Positions 9,191-16,979 of a DNA stretch of 64,000 nt are shown piece after piece. Source of the stretch: Rhodococcus sp. 06-462-5. GTDB lineage: Bacteria > Actinomycetota > Actinomycetes > Mycobacteriales > Mycobacteriaceae. The notes below the pieces were generated by a model that ran no database searches, was not told the DNA's origin, and worked only from the letters and a program-made list of their open reading frames with translations. Location: contig NZ_NOYD01000001.1 of NCBI RefSeq assembly GCF_002258315.1, positions 248,001-312,000 on the forward strand, in the 5' to 3' direction. A program made the translations under genes and the position numbers. Position 1 is the stretch's first letter. Each line of letters starts with the position of its first letter.

Positions 9191-9268
9191 GGTTGCTGAC
9201 GCAACGACCCTCCTGCCACGGATAGTCCGTGGCCGTTTTCACTAGTCCACAGGAGGTGATGAGGTCTT
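9191..9268 (+). promoter_or_regulatory. rpsF leader, S6:S18-type autoregulatory RNA
   Basis: A first small hairpin pairs GTTGC (9192-9196) with GCAAC (9201-9205). Next, CCTCCTG (9209-9215) is perfectly complementary to CAGGAGG (9250-9256), which contains the rpsF Shine-Dalgarno sequence. Inside this helix is a hairpin CCACGG-ATAGT-CCGTGG (9216-9232), followed immediately by CCG (9233-9235). A capped hairpin next to a CCG-containing bulge is the known S6:S18-binding motif in bacterial rpsF leaders (Matelska 2013; Fu, Meyer and colleagues). Excess S6:S18 bound here would hold the Shine-Dalgarno sequence closed. The motif assignment is from base pairing by eye. Confidence 0.7.
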
Positions 9269-9556
9269 ATGCGTCATTACGAATTGATGGTCATTCTCGA
9301 CCCCAATCTGGACGAGCGCACTGTCGCTCCGTCGCTCGATACGTTCCTCAACGTCGTTCGCAAGGATGGCGGCACCGTCGACAAGGTCGATGTGTGGGGC
9401 AAGCGTCGTCTGGCCTACGAAATCCTCAAGCATGCCGAGGGCATCTACGCCGTTGTGAACCTCAACGCCGAGCCTGCCACCGTCAGCGAGCTGGATCGTC
9501 AGCTCGGACTCAACGAGTCCGTTCTGCGTACGAAGGTCCTGCGACAGGGCAAGTAA
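9269..9556 (+). CDS. rpsF: 30S ribosomal protein S6
   Basis: The 95-residue product [20 protein letters not shown]... is a full-length S6, with the typical [11 protein letters not shown] core and an ERxG-like C-terminus. It binds S18 in the central domain of the 30S subunit. It is the first gene of rpsF-ssb-rpsR-rplI. The start is the ATG at 9269, behind AGGAGGTG at 9251-9258. The spacing is longer than usual because the Shine-Dalgarno sequence takes part in the leader structure. Confidence 0.98.
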   Translation: MRHYELMVILDPNLDERTVAPSLDTFLNVVRKDGGTVDKVDVWGKRRLAYEILKHAEGIYAVVNLNAEPATVSELDRQLGLNESVLRTKVLRQGK

Positions 9557-9613
9557 TTGTCGTTGCCCGCCTCTAGGCTGGCATCTACAACGCTTACTAC
9601 TGAAAGAGGAACC

Positions 9614-10165
9614 ATGGCAGGCGAGACCGTCATCACCGTCATCGGAAACTTGACGGCTGATCCAGAACTTCGATTCACCCCCGCCGGTGCGGCGGTTGCC
9701 AACTTCACGGTTGCATCCACCCCGCGCACATTCGATCGTCAGACGAACGAGTGGAAAGACGGCGACGCGCTCTTCATGCGCTGCAACATCTGGCGCGAGG
9801 CAGCGGAGAACGTTGCCGAGAGCTTGACCCGAGGCTCGCGAGTGATCGTGAGCGGACGGCTGCGGCAGCGCTCGTACGAGACGCGTGAAGGTGAGAAGCG
9901 GACAGTCGTCGAGCTCGAAGTCGACGAGATCGGACCTTCACTCCGCTACGCCACCGCAAAGGTCAACAAGGCCAATCGTGGTGGAGGTGGCGGCGGAGGC
10001 GGCTTCAACTCCGGCTCCGGCTCCGGTTCCTCCGGCGGATCGAGCGGCGGCCGCTCGAACTCCTCGTCCAACTCCGGTTCCGGTGGAGACGATCCCTGGG
10101 GCAGTGCCCCGGCGGCGTCGGGCTCCTTCGGCGGACGTGGCGGAGACGAAGAGCCACCGTTCTAG
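9614..10165 (+). CDS. ssb: single-stranded DNA-binding protein
   Basis: The 183-residue protein has an N-terminal OB fold ([22 protein letters not shown], then [10 protein letters not shown] and FMRCNIWR) for ssDNA binding as a tetramer. A long Gly/Ser/Asn-rich linker (about residues 119-170) leads to the conserved acidic tip DEEPPF, which recruits replication and repair partners. The ATG at 9614 has GAAAGAGG upstream; an in-frame ATG at 9557 would add a non-family extension. It is co-transcribed with rpsF and rpsR, as in other actinobacteria. Confidence 0.97.
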   Translation: MAGETVITVIGNLTADPELRFTPAGAAVANFTVASTPRTFDRQTNEWKDGDALFMRCNIWREAAENVAESLTRGSRVIVSGRLRQRSYETREGEKRTVVELEVDEIGPSLRYATAKVNKANRGGGGGGGGFNSGSGSGSSGGSSGGRSNSSSNSGSGGDDPWGSAPAASGSFGGRGGDEEPPF

Positions 10166-10207
10166 ATCCTTCGATCGAGAACAACCAGATGTAACGGAGA
10201 AAGACCC

Positions 10208-10450
10208 ATGCCCAAACCGCCATTGCGCGACAAGGTGCTCAAGAAGAAAGCGTGTTCCTTCTGCAAGGAAAAGAACACGTCGATCGATTACAAGGACACG
10301 ACGTTGCTGCGTAAGTACGTCAGCGATCGCGGAAAGATCCGTGCTCGCCGTGTCACCGGCAACTGCGTCCAGCATCAGCGTGACGTGGCCGTTGCCGTGA
10401 AGAACTCGCGTGAGGTAGCACTGCTGCCTTACGCCGCGACGGCTCGATAG
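10208..10450 (+). CDS. rpsR: 30S ribosomal protein S18 (zinc-binding form)
   Basis: The 80-residue S18 carries CSFC near residue 16 and CVQH near residue 53, the four ligands of the zinc-containing C+ type, as in mycobacterial rpsR1. The core [19 protein letters not shown] is characteristic. It pairs with S6 on the 30S platform. The ATG lies 8 nt after CGGAGAAAG, in the rpsF-ssb-rpsR-rplI operon. A zinc-free paralog would be expected elsewhere in the genome, as in relatives. Confidence 0.97.
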   Translation: MPKPPLRDKVLKKKACSFCKEKNTSIDYKDTTLLRKYVSDRGKIRARRVTGNCVQHQRDVAVAVKNSREVALLPYAATAR

Positions 10451-10465
10451 AAAGGGGCGATTGGT

Positions 10466-10921
10466 ATGAAACTGATCCTCACCGCTGATGTGGACAACCT
10501 CGGTGCGCCTGGCGACACCGTAGAGGTCAAGGACGGCTACGGCCGTAACTTCCTGCTGCCCCGCGGATTGGCCATCCAGGCCACCCGTGGAGCTCAGAAG
10601 CAGGTCGACGGCATCCGCCGCGCTCAGGAAGCTCGTGCCGTCCGCGGCCTCGAGCACGCCAACGAGCTCAAGCAGGCCATCGAGGGCCTCGAGGCCGTCA
10701 CGCTGTCCGTGAAGACCGCGGGCGACTCGGGCAAGCTGTTCGGCTCGGTCACCGCGTCGGACGTCGCTTCTGCTCTCAAGGCTGCCGGTGGCCCGGTCGT
10801 CGACAAGCGCAGCATCGATCTGCCGAAGGCTCACGTCAAGAGCACGGGCAAGCACGACATCGTCGTGAACCTGCACCCCGACGTGACCGCCAAGTTCAAG
10901 CTGGAGGTCGTCGGAAGCTGA
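10466..10921 (+). CDS. rplI: 50S ribosomal protein L9
   Basis: The 151-residue L9 has the N-terminal domain [20 protein letters not shown] with the [13 protein letters not shown] signature (residues 24-36), a long central helix and the C-terminal rRNA-binding domain ([14 protein letters not shown]). It binds 23S rRNA at the base of the L1 stalk. It is the last gene of the operon, 15 bp after rpsR and followed by a strong terminator. Confidence 0.98.
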   Translation: MKLILTADVDNLGAPGDTVEVKDGYGRNFLLPRGLAIQATRGAQKQVDGIRRAQEARAVRGLEHANELKQAIEGLEAVTLSVKTAGDSGKLFGSVTASDVASALKAAGGPVVDKRSIDLPKAHVKSTGKHDIVVNLHPDVTAKFKLEVVGS

Positions 10922-10954
10922 TTTCAGCTTTCGGCCCGTTTCGGTCGAACAAAG

Positions 10955-10984
10955 CCCCACGAACCTCGGTTCGTGGGGTTTTTT
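10955..10984 (+). terminator. rho-independent terminator after rplI
   Basis: A perfect 10-bp stem CCCCACGAAC / GTTCGTGGGG with a 4-nt loop is followed by six Ts. It closes the rpsF-ssb-rpsR-rplI transcript. Confidence 0.93.
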
Positions 10985-11057
10985 CGTGTCTTCTCACAAA
11001 GATCAACTGTCGCAATGGGTTCCAATTTGTGAAGCATCTCTCTTCGGACGTTCGTGA

Positions 11058-11076
11058 GCAAAGCTTTGCGTACTCT
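11058..11076 (+). promoter_or_regulatory. palindrome and -10-like box upstream of the SulP-CA gene
   Basis: GCAAAGCTTTGC (11058-11069) is a perfect 12-bp palindrome, immediately followed by TACTCT (11071-11076), a plausible -10 hexamer about 80 bp before the GTG start. The placement fits an operator overlapping a promoter. No regulator can be named. Confidence 0.35.
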
Positions 11077-11154
11077 TTAGGCGGGGCGACATCGAACATC
11101 ATCACCAACTGGATCCACCCGACCTGACGCCTAGACGCCCGGAGGAACGCTGCC

Positions 11155-13434
11155 GTGACCACGACCGTGGAACCCGATTCCGACCCCAGTCCCGAGACCC
11201 GACCCGAGCCGCAGTCTCGCGTCGGGTCGATCCTGAAATACGACGTACCGGCCTCGTTGGTCGTTTTCCTTGTTGCAGTGCCACTTTCGATCGGCATCGC
11301 CGTCGCGTCGGGCGCACCGATCATGGCCGGTCTCATCGCCGCCGTGGTCGGCGGAATCCTCGCCGGGATACTCGGCGGATCACCACTGCAGGTCAGTGGC
11401 CCGGCAGCAGGCCTCACCGTCGTGGTTGCCGAGCTGGTCAACCAATTCGGTTGGGGCGTAACGTGCGCCATCACGGTCCTGGCCGGTGCTGTGCAGATCC
11501 TGCTGGGAATGAGCCGGATTGCGCGCAGTGCGCTGGCCATCTCGCCCGTCGTGGTGCATGCGATGCTCGCCGGAATCGGTATAACCATTGCGCTGCAACA
11601 GATTCACGTACTCCTCGGCGGCGAGTCCGAAAGTTCCGCGGTTCAGAACGTCCTGGCCATCCCGACGTCCGTCGCGAACGGCCAGTGGCCGTCGATCGTC
11701 GTCGGCGGAATCGTGGTCGTGCTGATGTTCGCCTGGCCACGGTTGGGCGAGTTGTCCGGCGTGCTGGCCAAGGTCACCAAGGTGCCGGCCGCCCTGGTCG
11801 CAGTGGTCACCGCCACCGCGGTCTCGATCTTCTTCTCCCTCGATGTCGAACGAATCGAATTGCCCGGCAACCTGATCGAGTCCCTGAGCCTGCCCGTCAT
11901 GCCCGACGGGCAGTGGAGTGCTTTCGTCACCGGCGTCATCACCATCGCGCTGATCGCCAGTGTCGAGAGTCTGCTCTCCGCGGTGGCCGTCGACAAGATG
12001 CACAGCGGTGAGCGCACCAACTTCGACCGTGAACTGATGGCTCAGGGCGCAGGCAACATGGCCTCCGGTGCCATCGGCGGCCTGCCGATCACCGGCGTGA
12101 TCGTGCGCAGTGCCACCAATGTCAAGGTCGGGGCCAAGTCTCGTGCGTCGGCGATTCTGCACGGTGTGTGGATCCTGATCTTCTCGGTACTGTTCATCTC
12201 GATCGTCGAACTGGTTCCCTTCGCAGCTCTGGCCGGGCTGCTGGTGATGATCGGCGTGCAGCTGATCAAGCTGGCGGACATCAAGATTGCCAACAAAACC
12301 GGAGACATCGCGGTATACGCGGTCACGGTCGTCGGAGTGGTGGCGCTCAACCTGCTCGAGGGTGTGTTGATCGGTTTGGCACTGTCGATCATCCTGGTGC
12401 TGCGCCGCGTGGTGTGGGCCAAGGTCAGGGCCGAGGAAACCGTCGACGGCACCTGGCGCGTCACCACCGAGGGTTCGTTGAGTTTCCTTGCGCTCCCGCG
12501 ATTGACGCACGTGCTGTCCACCGTCCCCGCAGGCACCGCTGTCACCGTCCATCTGGGCGTGGACTTCCTCGATCACGCCGTGCACGACGCCCTGAACGAA
12601 TGGATGCGTCAGCACGAACTCGGCGGCGGCACAGTGAAGGTCGAAGAGGTGGGCACTGCCTCGATGGCGGCTGCCGCCGAGGGCCCACCCAAGCGTGGAT
12701 CTGCGACGGTACGCAGCTCGTTGGCGCCGTGGCGCGCCTGGCAGCTCAAGAGCGATGTGGCGCAGGACGATTCGCCTGCTGCTCTGCGGCCGGTGTTGAG
12801 CGGGGTGGCGGAGTATCACCGCACGCATGCCCCGAACATACGTCCGCACCTCGAGGGTCTGACCGACAATCAGGACCCGGACACCCTCTTTCTGTGCTGT
12901 GTGGATTCGCGAGTCATGCCGAACACGATCACCAGCAGCGGTCCAGGAGACCTGTTCACCGTCCGAAACATGGGCAACCTCGTTCCCGCTCAGGGGCAGG
13001 ATTGTTCGGTGGAGGCGGCGCTGGCGTTCGGTGTCGATCAATTGGGCACCTCGTCGGTGGTGGTCTGTGGACATTCGGGTTGCGGTGCCATGAAGGCGGT
13101 GCTGAGTGGGCCGGAGAACGCCGCGGACGCGTCCGTCGCGGAGTGGTTGGGGTACGGGATGGCAAGCCTCGACGCGTACCGCAGCGGGCACGTGGTGGGT
13201 CGTCAGGCGGCGGAACTCGGCTTCGGTGAGGCGGATCAACTCGCGATGGTGAACGTGGCGGTGCAGTTGCAGACGCTCACTCGTCACCGCGTCGTGGGCA
13301 GAGCCAATGCCGAAGGGCGGTTGCGAATCACCGGTCTCTTCTTCGACATTCCGTCGGCACGAGTGCTTCAGATCGGTACCAAGGAGGTCACCGTGCTGGA
13401 CCCGGCGAAGTGCCCGCAGGAGGCCGGCAGCTGA
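11155..13434 (+). CDS. SulP anion permease - beta-carbonic anhydrase fusion
   Basis: The 759-residue protein has an N-terminal SulP/SLC26 transporter domain with about ten to twelve membrane segments. The family motif is seen as SGPAAGLTVVVAEL (about residues 81-94). A short, weakly conserved STAS-like region follows (around 450-500), then a C-terminal beta-carbonic anhydrase. The zinc-site residues are visible: CVDSR gives C582 with D584 and R586, and HSGC gives H640 and C643. Such fusions (for example Rv3273) probably carry bicarbonate, with CO2/HCO3- interconversion at the inner membrane face. Start GTG 11155 has CGGAGG upstream. It is monocistronic between two terminators. Confidence 0.93.
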   Translation: MTTTVEPDSDPSPETRPEPQSRVGSILKYDVPASLVVFLVAVPLSIGIAVASGAPIMAGLIAAVVGGILAGILGGSPLQVSGPAAGLTVVVAELVNQFGWGVTCAITVLAGAVQILLGMSRIARSALAISPVVVHAMLAGIGITIALQQIHVLLGGESESSAVQNVLAIPTSVANGQWPSIVVGGIVVVLMFAWPRLGELSGVLAKVTKVPAALVAVVTATAVSIFFSLDVERIELPGNLIESLSLPVMPDGQWSAFVTGVITIALIASVESLLSAVAVDKMHSGERTNFDRELMAQGAGNMASGAIGGLPITGVIVRSATNVKVGAKSRASAILHGVWILIFSVLFISIVELVPFAALAGLLVMIGVQLIKLADIKIANKTGDIAVYAVTVVGVVALNLLEGVLIGLALSIILVLRRVVWAKVRAEETVDGTWRVTTEGSLSFLALPRLTHVLSTVPAGTAVTVHLGVDFLDHAVHDALNEWMRQHELGGGTVKVEEVGTASMAAAAEGPPKRGSATVRSSLAPWRAWQLKSDVAQDDSPAALRPVLSGVAEYHRTHAPNIRPHLEGLTDNQDPDTLFLCCVDSRVMPNTITSSGPGDLFTVRNMGNLVPAQGQDCSVEAALAFGVDQLGTSSVVVCGHSGCGAMKAVLSGPENAADASVAEWLGYGMASLDAYRSGHVVGRQAAELGFGEADQLAMVNVAVQLQTLTRHRVVGRANAEGRLRITGLFFDIPSARVLQIGTKEVTVLDPAKCPQEAGS

Positions 13435-13451
13435 GTTCTGATCGGCAGTGT

Positions 13452-13489
13452 CGAGGGGCCCGATTCCAAGCCCGGAATCGGGCCCCTCG
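13452..13489 (+). terminator. strong hairpin after the SulP-CA gene
   Basis: A perfect 16-bp stem CGAGGGGCCCGATTCC / GGAATCGGGCCCCTCG surrounds a 6-nt loop, 17 bp past the stop. There is no T run, as is common for actinobacterial terminators. Confidence 0.75.
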
Positions 13490-13955
13490 CGCTGAAACGG
13501 GAACCTGGTCTGTTTCTGTGAGTCATCCCAGCCGCTGTGACCTAGTTCACCCTTAGGTTCACCTGGTATTTACTCAACACGCCCGAGCTGTCAATTCGGC
13601 CGACACGCCGATCCAGAATCGATGCACAGGAAGAAAACTTTATGTACACGCTCTGAGCTGGCGAAAAGGTCGAAACTCGGAAAGTTATACCCAGGTTATC
13701 CCCAGACGGTCAACACGGTTGTTCAACACCATCCACATTTCATGCACAGATTCATCCCCAGGCCATGTTGTGACTCCTGCCGATAGCGCTTAACGTCCGT
13801 GCAGCGTCTCTCTCGATGCCGTGCAGCGGCGACGGGACAGTGCGAATCCGGTGCCGAAATAGCTTGTCGGTGCCCGGGGGTAGAACTTGCTACACAGCAC
13901 CGCCGGGTGATATTCGACGGTGCCGACGACAATGGGGAGAGGACGGCCGGTTCGC
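13490..13955 (+). promoter_or_regulatory. long dnaB upstream region
   Basis: This 466-bp stretch has no credible gene. It holds a Crp/GlxR-like site (13536-13551) and an AT-richer segment around 13560-13760 with related 9-mers TTATACCCA (13685-13693) and TTATCCCCA (13696-13704), exactly 11 bp apart, plus TCATCCCCA (13752-13760). GGGAGAGGA (13935-13943) precedes the dnaB start. The length suggests regulated or distant promoters for dnaB. Confidence 0.5.
13536..13551 (+). promoter_or_regulatory. Crp/GlxR-type binding site
   Basis: TGTGACCTAGTTCACC fits the Crp/GlxR consensus TGTGA-N6-TCACA with one mismatch and keeps the central TA favoured by GlxR. It is about 400 bp upstream of the dnaB start, so its target promoter is uncertain. 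Confidence 0.5.
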
Positions 13956-16598
13956 GTGGCAGTTGTGGACGATCGAGGACAGTCCGACTACTCCGGCCCC
14001 TCGTCCAGCGAGGGACCCGGCGAGGATTTCGGTCGCCAGCCCCCACAGGACATGGCCGCTGAGCAGTCCGTGCTGGGCGGCATGCTGCTGAGCAAGGACG
14101 CCATCGCCGACGTGCTCGAGGTGCTCCGTCCCGGCGATTTCTATCGGCCGGCCCACCAGAACGTGTACGACGCGATCCTCGACCTCTACAGCCGCGGTGA
14201 GCCCGCCGACCCGGTGACCGTGTCGGCCGAGCTGGATCGTCGCGGTGAGCTCAAGCGCATCGGCGGCCCCCCGTACTTGATCACCCTGACCCAGACGACG
14301 CCGACGGCAGCCAATGCCGGGTACTACGCCGAGATCGTCGCGGAGAAGTCGATTCTGCGCCGGCTCGTCCAGGCCGGTACTCGCATCGTGCAGTTCGGTT
14401 ACGCCGGAGCGGACGGTCAGGACGTCGCCGAGGTCGTCGACCGCGCGCAGGCCGAGGTGTACGAGGTCACCGAACGCCGCACCTCCGAGGACTTCCTCCC
14501 CCTCGAGGAGCTGCTGCAGCCCACGATGGACGAAATCGACTCCATCGCCAGCCGGGGCGGCATATCCCTGGGTGTACCAACAGGATTCGCCGAACTCGAC
14601 GAAATCACCAACGGCCTGCACCCGGGTCAGATGATCATCGTGGCGGCGAGGCCTGGTGTGGGCAAGGCGCTTGCCCTCGACACACCGCTTCCGACGCCCG
14701 ACGGCTGGACCACTATGGGCGAGGTGGCTGTGGGAGATCACCTCATCGACGCCCATGGCATGCCGACCAGAGTCGTGGCGGCCACGGACGTCATGCTCGA
14801 TCGGCCGTGCTACGAAGTCGAATTCTCCGACGGCACAGTCATCGTCGCCGATGCACAGCATCAGTGGTTGACCGAGACCAGGGCGTCACGCAAGTCGGCG
14901 CAGGCTGCGGCGGTCAACTACAACCGGACTCGCAATCAGAAGACGTTCGCTGCTGTGCGTACCACCGAAGAGATCGCGAACTCGGTGCGCTGCGCGACGA
15001 AGGATGCGCGCATCAATCACTCGGTCACCAACGCCGAGGCCGTTCAGCTGCCCGAGCGTGAGCTACTGGTACCGCCGTACACCCTCGGCGCATGGCTGGG
15101 AGACGGCACGTCTGCCTGCGCGCAGATCACCAGCGCCGACCCCGAGATCATCGCCCGAATAGAAGGCGAAGGTCTGCACGTGGTGGCGTCGGAGAAAGCC
15201 GCTCTTCGATACTCGATCAAACTTCCTACCGAGGTTGTCGAGGCAAAGGACTGTGTCGTCTGCGGCAGGCAGTTCGTGCCGTTTCCGCTCAATGTCCGTA
15301 CCTGCGGCCAATCGTGCGGCGGCAAAGCGCGTTTCATGTCCGCGCCGGTCGCTGCACCGACGTGCATCGACTGCGGCAAGGTAACGACTGGTTTGCACCG
15401 CTGCCAGGCATGTCGCAACTCGATCGGGACAGTGCAGGCGCGTTTACGGACGATCGGCGTACTGGGCGACAAGCATGTACCGCTCGACTACCTCCGTAGT
15501 TCCGAGGCCCAACGACGTGCGTTGTTGGCGGGTCTGCTCGACACCGACGGCACGGTCACCGGGGGCGGCTCGGTTCAGTTCGCGGTCACCAACGAGCGGC
15601 TCGTTCTCGGGGTGCGCGAGCTGATCGTCAGTTTGGGCTATCGCGTGCAGATGTCGACCAGGAATGTGCGGGGTCGAAGCGAAGCGTCGTCGAGGGCGTT
15701 CACTTTGACGTTCGCGACCGACGATGTCGTATTCGGTCTGCATCGGAAGCAGATGCTGCACAAGGAACGTCGAGCTGCGGGATCCACTGTGCGATCGAGT
15801 TCGCGGTTCATCGTCGACGTTCGCCGGGTCGATTCCGTTCCGGTTCGTTGCGTGGAGGTCGACAACGCAGAGCATCTGTATCTCGCCAGCGAGTCGATGA
15901 TCCCGACCCATAACTCCACGCTGTCAATGGACTTCATGCGTTCGTGCTCGATCAAGCACGGCATGCCCAGTGTCATTTTCTCCCTGGAAATGAGTCGCAC
16001 CGAGATCGTCATGCGACTGTTGTCCGCCGAGGCGAAGATCAAGCTCGGCGACATGCGTTCGGGAAAGATGACCGACGACGACTGGACCAAGCTGGCCCGG
16101 CGCATGAGCGAGATCAGCGAAGCACCGCTCTTCGTCGACGACTCCCCGAACCTGACGATGATGGAGATCCGCGCCAAGGCACGTCGTCTCAAGCAGCGCA
16201 ACGGCCTCAAACTCATTGTGGTGGACTACCTTCAGCTGATGTCGTCCGGCAAGAAGGTCGAATCCCGTCAGCAGGAGGTCTCGGACTTCTCCCGTCAGCT
16301 CAAGCTGTTGGCCAAGGAACTCGAATGCCCGGTGGTCGCGGTCTGCCAGCTCAACCGTGGTCCCGAGCAGCGAACCGACAAGAAGCCGATGGTGTCCGAC
16401 CTCCGTGAGTCCGGCTCACTGGAGCAGGACGCCGACATGGTGATTCTGCTGCACCGCCCCGACGCAATCGAGCGCGACGACCCCCGCGGCGGTGAGGCCG
16501 ACCTGATTCTCGGTAAGCACCGTAACGGCCCGACCGCGACAATCACTGTGGCGCATCAGCTTCACTTGTCGAGATTCGTGGACATGGCGCGGGGCTAA
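13956..16598 (+). CDS. dnaB: replicative DNA helicase DnaB, intein-containing precursor
   Basis: The 880-residue precursor contains a 464-residue DnaB: N-extein 1-237 (N-terminal domain MAAEQSVLGGMLLSKDAIAD, linker, RecA-fold entry) and C-extein 654-880. After removal of the 416-residue intein the Walker A reads ARPGVGKST, and the intein sits between K and S. The C-extein has VIFSLEMS, Walker B LIVVDYLQLM and the DnaB4 region LRESGSLEQDADMV. The hexameric helicase unwinds DNA at the fork. Start GTG 13956 (VAVVDD) matches the mycobacterial N-terminus; an upstream GTG at 13920 would add 12 residues. Splicing should be essential for activity because the P-loop is interrupted. Confidence 0.96.
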   Translation: MAVVDDRGQSDYSGPSSSEGPGEDFGRQPPQDMAAEQSVLGGMLLSKDAIADVLEVLRPGDFYRPAHQNVYDAILDLYSRGEPADPVTVSAELDRRGELKRIGGPPYLITLTQTTPTAANAGYYAEIVAEKSILRRLVQAGTRIVQFGYAGADGQDVAEVVDRAQAEVYEVTERRTSEDFLPLEELLQPTMDEIDSIASRGGISLGVPTGFAELDEITNGLHPGQMIIVAARPGVGKALALDTPLPTPDGWTTMGEVAVGDHLIDAHGMPTRVVAATDVMLDRPCYEVEFSDGTVIVADAQHQWLTETRASRKSAQAAAVNYNRTRNQKTFAAVRTTEEIANSVRCATKDARINHSVTNAEAVQLPERELLVPPYTLGAWLGDGTSACAQITSADPEIIARIEGEGLHVVASEKAALRYSIKLPTEVVEAKDCVVCGRQFVPFPLNVRTCGQSCGGKARFMSAPVAAPTCIDCGKVTTGLHRCQACRNSIGTVQARLRTIGVLGDKHVPLDYLRSSEAQRRALLAGLLDTDGTVTGGGSVQFAVTNERLVLGVRELIVSLGYRVQMSTRNVRGRSEASSRAFTLTFATDDVVFGLHRKQMLHKERRAAGSTVRSSSRFIVDVRRVDSVPVRCVEVDNAEHLYLASESMIPTHNSTLSMDFMRSCSIKHGMPSVIFSLEMSRTEIVMRLLSAEAKIKLGDMRSGKMTDDDWTKLARRMSEISEAPLFVDDSPNLTMMEIRAKARRLKQRNGLKLIVVDYLQLMSSGKKVESRQQEVSDFSRQLKLLAKELECPVVAVCQLNRGPEQRTDKKPMVSDLRESGSLEQDADMVILLHRPDAIERDDPRGGEADLILGKHRNGPTATITVAHQLHLSRFVDMARG
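14667..15914 (+). mobile_element. class 3 intein with LAGLIDADG homing endonuclease
   Basis: This 416-residue in-frame insertion starts with Ala (ALALDTPLPTPDGW), which rules out the ordinary Cys/Ser1 mechanism, and ends MIPTHN before Ser+1. It carries the class 3 WCT triplet: Trp67 in HQWLT (block B), Cys395 in VRCVEVDN (block F) and Thr414 in block G, as in the mycobacteriophage Bethlehem DnaB intein. A DOD endonuclease is present, with LGAWLGDGT (140-148) and LLAGLLDTDGT (286-296). Between the two LAGLIDADG helices lie four cysteine pairs (196/199, 213/217, 233/236, 246/249), probably two zinc ribbons. Both endonuclease acidic residues look intact, so it may still be mobile. Confidence 0.93.
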
Positions 16599-16675
16599 GG
16601 CCGACCGCGCTTGGTCGCGTATTCTCTCTGTGAAATCAACCAAGCACCTGACGCAGCATTCGACGAAAGAAATCC

Positions 16676-16933
16676 ATGCCAGAGGATCAGAACACAGACG
16701 TTCCACCGAATCACCTCGCGATCGATCCGCGGAGCCCCTTCTACAACGAAGAGGTTCTTCGCCGGGACGTGGGGATTCGCTTCAACGGCGTAGAGAAGAC
16801 CAGTGTTCGCGAATACAACGTGACCGAGGGTTGGGTGCGAGTCGAAGTTCCTACCGCGAAGGATCGCTACGGCAATCCCATGCTCGTCAAGCTCAAGGGC
16901 ACGGTCGAACCGTATTTCCGCGACGCGAAATAG
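16676..16933 (+). CDS. DUF3297 family protein
   Basis: The 85-residue protein shows the DUF3297 pattern: NHLAIDPRSPFYNEEVLRRD, then GIRFNGVEKTSVREYN and LKGTVEPYF at the C-terminus. It is a small soluble protein of unknown function, conserved across proteobacteria and actinobacteria. It follows dnaB by 77 bp on the same strand and may be read from its transcript. Confidence 0.88.
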   Translation: MPEDQNTDVPPNHLAIDPRSPFYNEEVLRRDVGIRFNGVEKTSVREYNVTEGWVRVEVPTAKDRYGNPMLVKLKGTVEPYFRDAK

Positions 16934-16979
16934 CGGACTAGGGACCAAGCAGATCGCCCTCGCATTGGGGCGCTATTGA

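Noticed and set aside
11380..13287. 635-codon open frame antisense to the SulP-CA gene
   Set aside because: His/Gln/Asp-rich mirror translation with no motifs; the sense strand has clear transporter and carbonic anhydrase motifs.
13685..13760. Replication origin at the DnaA-box-like motifs
   Set aside because: The motifs differ from consensus boxes, are only three, and dnaA/dnaN/rpmH are not adjacent; kept only as a regulatory observation.
16605..16622. Short hairpin CGACC-N-GGTCG after dnaB as terminator
   Set aside because: Only five base pairs and no T run, too weak to call.
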